Positions 1-8,242 of a stretch of 64,000 nucleotides of DNA are shown here, one piece after another. The notes below the pieces were generated by a model that had not been told where the DNA came from, did not search any database, and worked only from the letters and a program-made list of their open reading frames with translations. Source of the stretch: Nostoc sp. 'Peltigera membranacea cyanobiont' 210A (GTDB lineage: Bacteria; Cyanobacteriota; Cyanobacteriia; Cyanobacteriales; Nostocaceae); NCBI RefSeq assembly GCF_002246015.1, contig NZ_NOLJ01000002.1, forward strand, positions 524,449-588,448. The letters are read 5' to 3'. The translations under genes and the position numbers were made by a program. How positions within the stretch are numbered: position 1 is the stretch's first letter; each line of letters starts with the position of its first letter.

Positions 1-369
1 GGTGTTAGGGGACTTTTGCAAGAGGTCTATTGAATAAAAGTGAATTTTTTGGGATGGGTATTTTGCTCGTCCCTTTTTTTCTGGTGGCAAAATTGAGTTG
101 CAGTAACCGTATTGCAGTCAGGTAAGCACTGCTACAAACATCAAAATCGAAGTTTTCGGTATTAACAGTCCCACTATGTAAAAATAGTTTTATTCAATAG
201 CAGAGTCATCTTTAGATTTTTTATCCATGACATTAGTCACGATTCAACTAATTACCTTTTTCACTAGTGAATAGCTCTTTTTAGCCCTAGTATTTATTTG
301 TCAAAGGAATTCATATTTTATGAAAAATTAATTTCTTTGATGTCAATATCATAAAAGGGAAGTTTGCGA
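1..369. other. Intergenic leader stretch, no gene seen
   Basis: AT-rich DNA with no convincing reading frame. It ends with an AAGGGAAG purine run at about 355-362 that serves the small gene starting at 370. No hairpin with a T-tract or named repeat was recognised. Confidence 0.5.
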
Positions 370-621
370 ATGAGTATTAAAAGAATGCTTGCTATTGCAG
401 CGCTGATTTTACCAATTGCTGTTACCTTTATTCCTTTTCAAGCCGATGCTCAGATCAGACGACCAGTTAGGCGATCGGTTCCAACTAGAATAATCAGAAG
501 ACCAGTGCGAGTTAGAGTTCGTACCCCTGTTCAAGCGAGAAGGAGAATAGTGGTTCCTGGACGTTGGGTGCAAACAAATCGTGGTCGCCGCTGGATACCT
601 GCTCGCTCTGTATATAGATAA
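370..621 (+). CDS. Small secreted Arg-rich protein, function unknown
   Basis: An 83-residue protein. The ATG at 370 is chosen over the in-frame TTG at 364 because the purine run AAGGGAAG lies just upstream. Residues 1-27 form a typical signal peptide (Lys/Arg start, hydrophobic core, ADA-Q cleavage site). The mature part is very basic, with many RRPVR/RIIRRPV/RVRVR units, and ends WVQTNRGRRWIPARSVYR. It is probably exported to the periplasm or outside, where it could bind anionic polymers; that is inference. The stop codon TAA (619-621) overlaps the first base of the inverted-repeat element that follows. I do not recognise a family. Confidence 0.65.
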   Translation: MSIKRMLAIAALILPIAVTFIPFQADAQIRRPVRRSVPTRIIRRPVRVRVRTPVQARRRIVVPGRWVQTNRGRRWIPARSVYR

Positions 622-770
622 TATCATGTCCGCTTAATTAGTTATGCTAACCACAGTCATTGCACCCCACCCCTTAATCCCCTCCCCGCAAGCGGGGAGG
701 GGAGACAAAGCTACGCTTTGGTGGGGGTGGGGTTCTTCGGGTTTAATAAGCAATCAAGCGGACATGATAT
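621..770. mobile_element. MITE-like element, 15-bp terminal inverted repeats
   Basis: ATATCATGTCCGCTT at 621-635 is perfectly complementary to AAGCGGACATGATAT at 756-770, bounding 150 bp. Inside is a nested palindrome (CCCCTCCCCGC with GCGGGGAGGGG, plus outer CACCCCACCCC with GGTGGGGGTGGGG arms). There is no reading frame for a transposase. This architecture is typical of non-autonomous miniature elements in Nostoc-like genomes. A target-site duplication is not obvious. Confidence 0.6.
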
Positions 771-851
771 AAGAAGTCTTACAATTGCAAAAAATATTGT
801 CCATCAATATTGATTGCAAATTTGTTTTTTCATAGCTTTAGTTAGTGTTTA

Positions 852-881
852 AAAATCCCCTTTAGAATATTTCTAAAGGGG
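852..881 (-). terminator. Intrinsic terminator, probably for aroF
   Basis: Read on the minus strand, a 10-bp perfect stem (CCCCTTTAGA with TCTAAAGGGG, 5-nt loop) is followed by ATTTTT. It lies about 180 nt beyond the aroF stop. On the plus strand the tail is poorer in T, so the minus direction is preferred. Confidence 0.55.
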
Positions 882-904
882 CATTATTTCATATTACAAT
901 AGAC

Positions 905-1040
905 TTCAGCCCTCACCCTTAATCCCTCTGCCAAGCTTGGGAGAGGGACTTTGAAATTGGCTCCTATTCTCCCAATTTGGGGAGAATTTGATTTATCAGG
1001 ACTAAAGTCTTGACTACAAACTTTAATTTCTTTATGCCTA
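905..1040. repeat. Dispersed intergenic repeats (two families)
   Basis: The CCCTCACCCTTAATCCCTCT.. block with its AAGCTTGGGAGAGGG arm recurs in inverted form near 12550-12660. The segment from TTTATCAGGACTAAAGTC (992) to about 1037 recurs nearly identically at 18484-18529. Neither copy encodes protein. Confidence 0.6.
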
Positions 1041-1062
1041 GCAATAGAGTTGCAACTGAATT

Positions 1063-2121
1063 TTAAGCTAGAGCTACTGCTGGTTGCTGCCAGCGTCCTA
1101 CCGCTTTACCAATTACTGCCAATTCTTGCATCAAGTTATCGAAACGGTCTGGTGTCAGAGATTGGGGCCCGTCCGATAAAGCTTTGGCAGGATTAGGGTG
1201 AACCTCTATCATCAGGGAATCTGTGCCAGCTGCGATCGCAGCCATTGCCATTGAAGGCACAAATTCAGACCAACCTACGCCGTGGCTGGGGTCAATCATG
1301 ATTGGCAGGTGAGTCAGCTTTCGCAACACGGGCACTACCGATAAATCCAGTGTATTTCGCGTATACTGACGGTCAAAGGTGCGTATTCCCCTTTCACACA
1401 AAATTACATTGGGATTGCCAGATGCCAGAATATACTCGGCTGCCATCAACCAATCTTCAATAGTAGCTGCCATTCCCCGCTTCAACAGAACTGGTTTCGG
1501 CTGCGCTCCCACTTTTTTGAGCAAGGAGAAATTTTGCATATTTCTTGCCCCCACCTGAATCACGTCAGCAACTTCGGCAATTTTATCCAGGTCTGCGGCA
1601 TCCATCACTTCTGTAATAATCCCAAGTCCGCTGACTTCCCGCGCCTTCGCTAACAAATCTAAAGCACTCTCACCGTGTCCTTGAAAGGCATAAGGTGAAG
1701 TCCGCGGTTTGTATGCCCCTCCGCGCAAAAATGCGGCTCCAGCAGCCTTGACACGCCGCGCCGTCTCTACAATCATTTCTTCATTTTCTACGGAGCATGG
1801 GCCAGCAACAACTACCAAAGGCTGATGTTCGCCAAATACCACCGCTCCATTGGGAGTATTAACCACCACATCCGAAGCTTCGCCGTGGCGGTACTGACGA
1901 CTAGCTCGTTTATAAGGCTGCTCTACCCGTAACACCTGCTCAATCCAGGGGCTAAGTTCCTGAATTTGTAGCGGATCTAAGTTGGCGGTTTCACCTACTA
2001 GACCAATAACTACTTTGTGTTGACCAACAATTTTTTCTGGAGTTAGCCCCCAACTGCTTAGTTCCTCATCAATGCGGTTTATTTCCGCCTCTGGGGAACC
2101 ACTTTTCATTACTATAATCAT
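1063..2121 (-). CDS. aroF: 3-deoxy-7-phosphoheptulonate (DAHP) synthase, type I-beta
   Basis: A 352-residue enzyme for the first step of the shikimate pathway, condensing phosphoenolpyruvate with erythrose 4-phosphate. Residues 1-70 form a ferredoxin-like regulatory domain (MIIVMKSGSPEAEINRI), as in the Thermotoga-type enzymes. From about residue 95 comes the TIM-barrel core with VVVAGPCSVE, GGAYKPRTSPYAFQG, VGARNMQNF, PVLLKRGM, ILCERGIRTF and MIDPSHGVGW, all hallmarks of the AroG/KdsA superfamily. Length and motifs are complete. The N-terminal domain suggests allosteric control by aromatic amino acids. It stands alone, with a terminator-like hairpin downstream at 852-881. Confidence 0.95.
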   Translation of the reverse strand: MIIVMKSGSPEAEINRIDEELSSWGLTPEKIVGQHKVVIGLVGETANLDPLQIQELSPWIEQVLRVEQPYKRASRQYRHGEASDVVVNTPNGAVVFGEHQPLVVVAGPCSVENEEMIVETARRVKAAGAAFLRGGAYKPRTSPYAFQGHGESALDLLAKAREVSGLGIITEVMDAADLDKIAEVADVIQVGARNMQNFSLLKKVGAQPKPVLLKRGMAATIEDWLMAAEYILASGNPNVILCERGIRTFDRQYTRNTLDLSVVPVLRKLTHLPIMIDPSHGVGWSEFVPSMAMAAIAAGTDSLMIEVHPNPAKALSDGPQSLTPDRFDNLMQELAVIGKAVGRWQQPAVALA

Positions 2122-2320
2122 CTGAAAGTTCCTGATTAATTAATTGAGTAAAATTTTCTGTAAATAGGCTAACTTTATTGTTACCTATTGGCCTAATTAC
2201 AAATAGTTAAAAATAAAATTTGTTTACAAAATAAATAGACAAAATGTAGCGCTCAGTCAGTAGTCTTACCACTAAATAACTAGATATGGGGTATAAAAAG
2301 GATTATATAATTTTAATTAC

Positions 2321-2354
2321 AATGTTGAAGTGATAAAATTTCAACTTCAACATT
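2321..2354 (-). terminator. Hairpin downstream of rpsO-PAM68 operon
   Basis: AATGTTGAAGT and ACTTCAACATT form an 11-bp perfect stem around a 12-nt AT-rich loop, about 50 nt past the end of the minus-strand PAM68 gene. The minus-strand tail is AT-rich but has no clean T-run, so it may be a processing or stability hairpin rather than a strict intrinsic terminator. Confidence 0.4.
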
Positions 2355-2406
2355 AACTTTTTCATTTACCCAATATCACAGTTACTTAATGCCTGAGCGC
2401 CGTTCA

Positions 2407-2877
2407 TTATAAGTTTTTTTGCCGAGTTTCGCGCCAAGCTGCCACCATTCGTCCCAAATTGGTGCTGAACTCACCCAAACCCAACAAACTTCCGACTTTT
2501 TCTTCATCCCAAGAGGCAGAGAGAACGCCATAAGTTATCCCTAAAACCCCCAAACCAAATAATCCCATGTTCACCAATAACACGGCGATGGGAGGTAGTC
2601 GGATATCAGAGTAGGCAGCAAGCAGATAGCTAGCAACCAAGGCGCTAATGCCCAAAGCTGTTGGTACACCAGAGAACCCAGCTACCCGTCGGATCATCCG
2701 TTGGCTGACTACTTGGGGAATTGCCATCTCTTGTTTGCTGTAAACCACTTTTTTCTCAGCCTGTTTGACGGATTCTTGGGGCTGTGCTGCTGGTTTACTT
2801 TGAGTTTTTGCGGGTTTTTGGCGCTTTTTGTTCGGTTCAAAGGGCAAACGACTGCGTTCAGATTCTTCAGCAGACAT
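2407..2877 (-). CDS. PAM68-family photosystem II assembly protein
   Basis: A 156-residue protein. Residues 1-55 are hydrophilic, rich in Lys/Gln/Pro and probably disordered. After IPQVVSQRMIRRV there are two membrane helices (about 72-90 and 98-120) separated by YSDIRLPP, then a conserved tail GVLSASWDEEKVGSLLG. This is the layout of the PAM68 family (DUF3464), thylakoid proteins that help early PSII assembly and chlorophyll insertion. It follows rpsO by 11 nt on the same strand, an arrangement common in cyanobacteria, so the two are probably co-transcribed. Confidence 0.85.
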   Translation of the reverse strand: MSAEESERSRLPFEPNKKRQKPAKTQSKPAAQPQESVKQAEKKVVYSKQEMAIPQVVSQRMIRRVAGFSGVPTALGISALVASYLLAAYSDIRLPPIAVLLVNMGLFGLGVLGITYGVLSASWDEEKVGSLLGLGEFSTNLGRMVAAWRETRQKNL

Positions 2878-2888
2878 AAGCGGTAGTC

Positions 2889-3158
2889 CTATCCACGAAT
2901 ACCGAGACGAGCAATCAAAGCTAGATATTTTTCCCGGCTTTCTTGCGATATATAAGCTAGAAGACGCTTGCGCTGACCGATTAGCTTCAACAGTCCCCGC
3001 CGAGAAGAATGGTCTTTTTTATTTGCCTGGAGATGTTCGCTGAGGCGGTTAATGCGCTCAGTTAGCATCGCAACTTGGACATCGGCCGAGCCAGTGTCAG
3101 TTTCGTGAACTTGGTAGTTGGAGATTATTTCTTGTTTCCGCAGTTGCGTGAGGGCCAT
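2889..3158 (-). CDS. rpsO: 30S ribosomal protein S15
   Basis: An 89-residue protein matching bacterial S15 over its full length: [51 protein letters not shown] and RKRLLAYI. S15 binds the central domain of 16S rRNA early in small-subunit assembly. It is the first gene of a probable two-gene operon with the PAM68-family gene. In other bacteria rpsO is autoregulated through its leader; nothing decisive for that is visible here. Confidence 0.97.
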   Translation of the reverse strand: MALTQLRKQEIISNYQVHETDTGSADVQVAMLTERINRLSEHLQANKKDHSSRRGLLKLIGQRKRLLAYISQESREKYLALIARLGIRG

Positions 3159-3303
3159 GGTCGATTCAGTTTCTAGTTTTTCTAAAATGTATGCAGCAGT
3201 CTCCTATAATATCACAGCCCTCAAGCTGGATGTGGAATGACTCTTGAGGTAATATTTGTACTTTTTGATACTATCTTTTACAGGATAGCTCTCAGTAGAC
3301 TTC

Positions 3304-4702
3304 GTTCCAATCCCTGATAGGGATTTTAGTTGATTGCGATCCAGTAGAAATATGGGAACCGGAAGGGGCAAGCTACTAAGTTTCAATCCCTAATAGGGAT
3401 TTTAGTTGATTGCGATATAGAGATGCAGTAGCAAATAAGCCTATGCGTGATGTTTCAATCCCTAATAGGGATTTTAGTTGATTGCGATTCTCTAGTACTA
3501 GCGGGTTTAAATAGACTTGCTGAGTTTCAATCCCTAATAGGGATTTTAGTTGATTGCGATTTGAAGTTGAAAAGCCAGAATTTGAAATTTACCCGTTTCA
3601 ATCCCTAATAGGGATTTTAGTTGATTGCGATGACAAGGTTTAAGCTGTGTGGTGCGATCGCTCGAGTTTCAATCCCTAATAGGGATTTTAGTTGATTGCG
3701 ATAATTTAAAGTTTAGTTTTGCTGATACATTAAATTTTGTTTCAATCCCTAATAGGGATTTTAGTTGATTGCGATTCTCTCATATTTCCTTTAAGCGTTT
3801 TTTACTTTGTGTTTCAATCCCTAATAGGGATTTTAGTTGATTGCGATCCTTGTAAACTAAGCGATCGCACTAGTGCAATGGGTTTCAATCCCTAATAGGG
3901 ATTTTAGTTGATTGCGATCGATCCAAATATAAAAAGTGTCCGTTGCCCAACGATTGGTTTCAATCCCTAATAGGGATTTTAGTTGATTGCGATTTATATA
4001 GTCGAGGAATTGCTGTTTTAAAAGCAAGTTTCAATCCCTAATAGGGATTTTAGTTGATTGCGATCTGTTACAGGAGGATGCACAGCGACTCGCTGTTTCA
4101 ATCCCTAATAGGGATTTTAGTTGATTGCGATGCAATTAGGGGAATTGATAACTCAATCGCAGCGTTTCAATCCCTAATAGGGATTTTAGTTGATTGCGAT
4201 CTGAGAATAAACGGGAATACTAAGAGCAGTGTATACCCTGTGTTTCAATCCCTAATAGGGATTTTAGTTGATTGCGATGTCCCTGAATCCATTAGTTACA
4301 AATCTGTCACCGGTTTCAATCCCTAATAGGGATTTTAGTTGATTGCGATTTAAAATGCAATGTCCTGCCTTACTATCGAGACGAGTTTCAATCCCTAATA
4401 GGGATTTTAGTTGATTGCGATGATGGTTGGTAGTTTGGTTCTGGGCGCAACTATGTTTCAATCCCTAATAGGGATTTTAGTTGATTGCGATATTGATAGC
4501 GCAAGATGCCCGACGTGCAGCGCTGTTTCAATCCCTAATAGGGATTTTAGTTGATTGCGATAAATTTCGTAGATTGGCATGGGATGACGTGTGGGTTTCA
4601 ATCCCTAATAGGGATTTTAGTTGATTGCGATTCAAGGTGCTTATCTTTGAAGCCTTCTTGTTCGTGTTTCAATCCCTAATAGGGATTTTAGTTGATTGCG
4701 AT
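3304..4702 (-). CRISPR. CRISPR array, 20 repeats of 37 bp, 19 spacers
   Basis: Repeat starts are at 3304, 3380, 3452, 3524, 3595, 3666, 3739, 3811, 3882, 3957, 4028, 4095, 4164, 4242, 4313, 4385, 4455, 4525, 4595 and 4666. On the plus strand each repeat begins GTTTCAATCCCTAATAGGGA and ends GATTGCGAT; AATCCCTA/TAGGGATT is an internal palindrome. Spacers are 30-41 nt and all differ. Only the first repeat (3304-3340) is degenerate (GTTCCAATCCCTGATAGGG). On the minus strand repeats end in ATTGAAAC, the usual 8-nt crRNA tag, so transcription is probably leftward with the leader beyond 4702. No cas gene lies within the window. Confidence 0.97.
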
Positions 4703-4850
4703 CGCAGTCGTCTGAAAGGCTTGTGTTATTTGATTTTCAAGGTTCAATAGCGCGAATGCAAAAATCATAACATAAGGAGTAGCAATTGTGCTAACTGTAA
4801 ATAGCTGAAAGTCAGTCTACATAAGGTGCGCGGATGGTTTCAAGATACTA
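4703..4850 (-). promoter_or_regulatory. Candidate CRISPR leader
   Basis: This is AT-rich, non-coding DNA directly after the last perfect repeat, at the end opposite the degenerate repeat. That is where a leader and promoter for a leftward-transcribed array should be. The assignment rests on array polarity only; no promoter boxes were assigned. Confidence 0.4.
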
Positions 4851-5000
4851 CAGCCCTCAAATCCTTGCATATACGGCAATTCAGCTATTTTTGTATTCAC
4901 CCCTTCGCCAACACCTACCCATCCGCGCATTGAGCGAAAAAACTAATCTGATTGGAAAGCTGTTTCTGTTTACTTACATATATCCTACTCGATTAGGTCA

Positions 5001-5119
5001 GCCGACTTTAGGGTGATGCCTAGGCTTACGCAATTCCAGCATCTATGTGGGTTTGGCGTGTATTTGGGAAGAAAAGGCCGACTTTAGGGTGATGCCTAGG
5101 CTTACGCAATTCCAGCATC
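5001..5119. repeat. Exact 43-bp direct repeat with 33-bp separation
   Basis: GCCGACTTTAGGGTGATGCC.. through ..CCAGCATC occurs at 5001-5043 and again, identically, at 5077-5119, with 33 bp of unrelated sequence between. It lies about 300 bp beyond the CRISPR array and differs from the CRISPR repeat. The origin is unknown. Confidence 0.85.
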
Positions 5120-5132
5120 CCCATGACTAACC

Positions 5133-5456
5133 TTATTTGTCAACGTCTTCAAAGTCTGTTATTGCATAAGCAAATTCTCTAAAAGCTGTTTTAATCAGAA
5201 CCTCTTTTGTTCCTCTTTCTAGAGAAGAGTTGCGTATGAGGTCTGTTAATTCTATGAACAACAGAGAAAACATAAAACGATCTTGGCGGTCAACTTGTTT
5301 CAAGCAAGACGATATAAACTGATAAAGCTCTGTTTTTCTGGGTTTGGTCTGTTCATCCCATATTTGCAAGCCAAGCCGAAAAGTTCTCAAACGGATTTCA
5401 TTGGTGTTGAAGGACGCGTCTTTGTAGCGGACTGATACGCGTTGGGGTAGTTCCAT
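5133..5456 (-). CDS. Conserved-type hypothetical protein, 107 aa
   Basis: A 107-residue, soluble, mostly helical protein (RLGLQIWDEQ.., LYQFISSCLKQVDRQDRFMFSLLFIELTDLIRN..). There is no signal peptide, membrane segment or recognisable catalytic motif. The initiating ATG is at 5456, with no strong ribosome-binding site upstream. It lies alone between the 43-bp direct repeat and hli. Coding potential is suggested by length and normal amino-acid composition; function unknown. Confidence 0.5.
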   Translation of the reverse strand: MELPQRVSVRYKDASFNTNEIRLRTFRLGLQIWDEQTKPRKTELYQFISSCLKQVDRQDRFMFSLLFIELTDLIRNSSLERGTKEVLIKTAFREFAYAITDFEDVDK

Positions 5457-5635
5457 GAGTTTTAGCTATACATATTCAACGTAAAGTAATTATTCACTTA
5501 TATTTTGGCTCAACCGGAAAAATCTGATATTTTGCACCAATGGCAACAGCCGCCAGATGTTAGAAACGAATGACTGGTATGGAATATAGGGAGTTTTGTA
5601 GGGTAGAACGGTTATACTACCCTACGATCGTCAAT

Positions 5636-5815
5636 TTAGAGGATACCCCAGAAATGGAGTAGCCCTTGACCAGAAAAAGCTTCAATCAAAATCGCAGATA
5701 CAAAACCAATCATTGCAAGACGACCGTTCCAATTTTCACTCTGAGGAGTGAAGCCAAAACGCACAGCATTAGGATCTTCTGAAACAATAGGCGCAGGATT
5801 CTTAAAACCTGACAT
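5636..5815 (-). CDS. High-light-inducible (HLIP/SCP) protein
   Basis: A 59-residue one-helix chlorophyll-binding protein. The start is set at the ATG at 5815 ([11 protein letters not shown]) because GGAG lies 8 nt upstream; a longer version would begin at a TTG. The diagnostic CAB/ELIP/HLIP motif is [13 protein letters not shown], whose Glu, Asn and Arg ligate pigment and pair helices, followed by a single transmembrane stretch ([11 protein letters not shown]) and [10 protein letters not shown]. HLIPs sit in the thylakoid membrane and protect or deliver chlorophyll during PSII assembly and high light. Monocistronic. Confidence 0.93.
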   Translation of the reverse strand: MSGFKNPAPIVSEDPNAVRFGFTPQSENWNGRLAMIGFVSAILIEAFSGQGLLHFWGIL

Positions 5816-5839
5816 GAGAATAACTCCAAAGTTCAAGTG

Positions 5840-6426
5840 TTGTAGCAGTTGTAACTGTCTGTAAAGTAATGTAACAGATGTTTAAAAAAATGCAAGATTG
5901 AGCGAATTAGAATCTACTCACTCTTTACGAATTCTTTGTCTACAAGACGCTGCGTGATGTTGATGATAACAGCGAATTAGTGCAAGAAAATTGGACTATT
6001 AGCTTGAGTATAGATAATGATTTTGACGATTTTTGATGGTTAAAGCGCTTTTCAAATGTGCTTAAAGTCACAGCGAAACACTTTTCAAACAACCTCTCAG
6101 ACTGGGAATGCCGTCTTTGGGGCTGCTGCCTCCCTTGCTGGCGGCAGAGCCGCTTTTGAATCTCGTTTCCAGCCTCTGGGCTGGAAACGAGATTCAAAAC
6201 GTGATATTCAGTTCTCTGGCTTCCCATCACGGGATGCATTACCCCACCCTAACCCTCCCCGTATGTATTGGGGAGGGAACTGGATTTTCTTGTTTCCCCC
6301 CTTTACAAGGGGGGATTAAGGGGGGTAAAACGCCTGTGGAATAAGCGTTTTAGCTTAAGTTGACACCAATGATGGGCCTTGCGCCCCTACTATGGGATAT
6401 TTTTTTTAACTGGAAGTCCCTTAAAG
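5840..6426. other. Gene-free stretch with palindromes and G/C-rich repeats
   Basis: No supportable gene. It contains the perfect 21-bp-stem palindrome at 6154-6199 and, at about 6239-6332, a CCCCACCCTAACCCTCCCC.. / GGGGGGATTAAGGGGGGT block of the kind repeated between genes in Nostoc genomes. Frames here are short, overlapping and of biased composition. Confidence 0.5.
6154..6199. repeat. Perfect 21-bp inverted repeat, 4-nt loop
   Basis: The left arm 6154-6174 begins TTTTGAATCTCGTTTCC. The right arm 6179-6199 is its exact reverse complement, separated by TCTG. No T-tract follows on either strand, so it is not a simple intrinsic terminator. Confidence 0.85.
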
Positions 6427-8160
6427 TTACGCCGGATAAATCCGTAATCTTCTATTTGGTTCTTCGCCAAAACTATGCGACTTGAGGCGATAATGTTCTA
6501 CCAACTCATGTTGCATTTTGCGGACTTGGGGAGAACGCGGCAATAACTCGACTGGCTGTCCTTTAGGAATCACAATTTGCTCAACGGCAAGTCTAGCTTC
6601 TTCCAAGGCATCCATTTCATCATCGCTACCATTGTGCAAAAACAATTGTAGTTCTCTATCATCGGCCATCTCTGGATCGTCAATATTCAGCAACCGCCGC
6701 AAACCACGGGTAATTTGGGGAATGGTGCTGGACTTAATTACGTGGATGGGTACATGACGAGCTTTGGCCATTTGGCGCAATTTGGCGTGGTTTTTGACGT
6801 GCGATCGCAGTGCTAAAATTGCATCAGCACTATCTATATCTTTTGTCAATACCACGGGCAAAGTTAGCACGCTAATTACCTGTTCCAGTTGGTGACGGCT
6901 AACCCCATAAGGGTAAACGTGCAATGGCAAATCTTCCCCATTCGGCCCTGGCACTCTTGTAGCAGCATCAAAATCAATGCTCTCAGAATAATTGAAAGAT
7001 TCATCCAGTAAACGGTCAAACTCGCTGCGCCCAGTTACCCGCTCTACAGGCAATTGGGGTAGTGCAACCATTTGTCCAGATGAACGCCAGCCATTAGACG
7101 GTCGCGCCGGCGGGAAAGAATCTTCCACTGTTGCTAGCTGTCCACCACGACCGTTGACAACAGCTAACTGACGTGTAACCGCAATTTTGCCGTGGTCATC
7201 AACGGTTCTGGTTTGTGGAGTAGCTTGACGACCCCGCAACAGATTATCTACGGTGTCAGCAACACTTTCGTGTACTGTCCAGCGTTGGCGTTCCAACATT
7301 TCCACCGCAATTTCAAAGGTAGGCGGCGCTTTCCGCTCCAAAACGGTCTTTTGAGAGCCTCGCCGTCTGGCTTCATCGTCTCCCAGCGTCACAGCTTGGA
7401 TACCCCCAACTAAATCAGCGAGGGTGGGGTTTTTAATCAGGTTTTCGATCTGATTACCGTGGGCAGTACCTACCAACTGTACGCCCCGTTCCGCAATGGT
7501 ACGAGCCGCTAAAGCTTCCAGTTCCGTGCCAATTTCATCAATGACAATGACTTCTGGCATGTGGTTTTCTACTGCCTCAATCATCACCTGATGCTGTTCG
7601 TTTGGATGAGCCACCTGCATCCGCCGAGCGCGACCAATGGCAGGGTGAGCAACATCACCATCCCCAGCGATTTCGTTGGAGGTGTCAATAATCACCACTC
7701 GCTTATGCAGATCGTCCGCTAAAACACGGGCTATTTCCCGTAAGGCGGTAGTTTTGCCCACGCCTGGACGCCCCAGCATGAGAATCGATTTACCAGTTTC
7801 TACCAAATCGCGGATCATGCCAATGGTTCCGAATACCGCCCGACCAACGCGACAGGTCAAGCCAATAATCTTACCAGTGCGGTTGCGAATGGCACTGATC
7901 CGATGCAAAGTTTGCTCAATTCCTGCTCGATTATCTCCGCCAAAGATTCCGACTCGTTGAATGCAATCATCTATTTGTTCTTGAGTAACGGGTACTTCGC
8001 TCAAATACTCAGCTTGATTAGGAAAGCGAGCCTCTGGGCGACGACCCAAATCCAAGACCACTTCTACTAAACTATCTCGTTTGGGATGACTCTCTAGTAC
8101 TTGTTGCAGGTCTTGGGGCAAAATGTCTAATAACTTTTGGAGATCGTCTGTAATCGTCAT
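6427..8160 (-). CDS. R3H-domain AAA ATPase, Ycf45/SpoIIIAA-like
   Basis: A 577-residue protein starting MTITDDLQKLLDILP. The frame is open further upstream to 8289, but that would overlap ldpA and precede the conserved start. The N-terminal half has an AAA-type ATPase core: Walker A MLGRPGVGKTTALREIA, then VVIIDTSNEIAGDGD, Walker B PEVIVIDEIG and sensor-like LVGTAHGN, as in stage-III-sporulation AA and chloroplast Ycf45 proteins. The C-terminal part (LPRSPQVRKMQHELVEHYRLKS) fits a single-stranded-nucleic-acid-binding R3H region. The exact role in cyanobacteria is unknown. It follows ldpA closely on the same strand. Confidence 0.85.
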   Translation of the reverse strand: MTITDDLQKLLDILPQDLQQVLESHPKRDSLVEVVLDLGRRPEARFPNQAEYLSEVPVTQEQIDDCIQRVGIFGGDNRAGIEQTLHRISAIRNRTGKIIGLTCRVGRAVFGTIGMIRDLVETGKSILMLGRPGVGKTTALREIARVLADDLHKRVVIIDTSNEIAGDGDVAHPAIGRARRMQVAHPNEQHQVMIEAVENHMPEVIVIDEIGTELEALAARTIAERGVQLVGTAHGNQIENLIKNPTLADLVGGIQAVTLGDDEARRRGSQKTVLERKAPPTFEIAVEMLERQRWTVHESVADTVDNLLRGRQATPQTRTVDDHGKIAVTRQLAVVNGRGGQLATVEDSFPPARPSNGWRSSGQMVALPQLPVERVTGRSEFDRLLDESFNYSESIDFDAATRVPGPNGEDLPLHVYPYGVSRHQLEQVISVLTLPVVLTKDIDSADAILALRSHVKNHAKLRQMAKARHVPIHVIKSSTIPQITRGLRRLLNIDDPEMADDRELQLFLHNGSDDEMDALEEARLAVEQIVIPKGQPVELLPRSPQVRKMQHELVEHYRLKSHSFGEEPNRRLRIYPA

Positions 8161-8242
8161 GCTTTCTATGGTGACGTTTTTAGAGATAGCGAGGACATTT
8201 GCGTGCAGGAGAACCCGTCCTGGGTATTTTCCGAACGAGCGA

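Noticed and set aside
3204..3386. Frame at the left end of the CRISPR array, minus strand
   Set aside because: It runs through the degenerate and first perfect repeats, with no protein-like features outside them.
4054..4326. Open frame reading through the CRISPR array
   Set aside because: It encodes the repeat over and over (FQSLIGILVDCD) and lies wholly inside repeats and spacers.
3304..5456. cas genes beside the array
   Set aside because: Neighbouring genes (rpsO, PAM68, a 107-residue unknown) show no Cas motifs.
5940..6344. Several overlapping frames in the hli / ATPase gap
   Set aside because: They cross the palindrome and G/C repeats, conflict with one another and show no family features.
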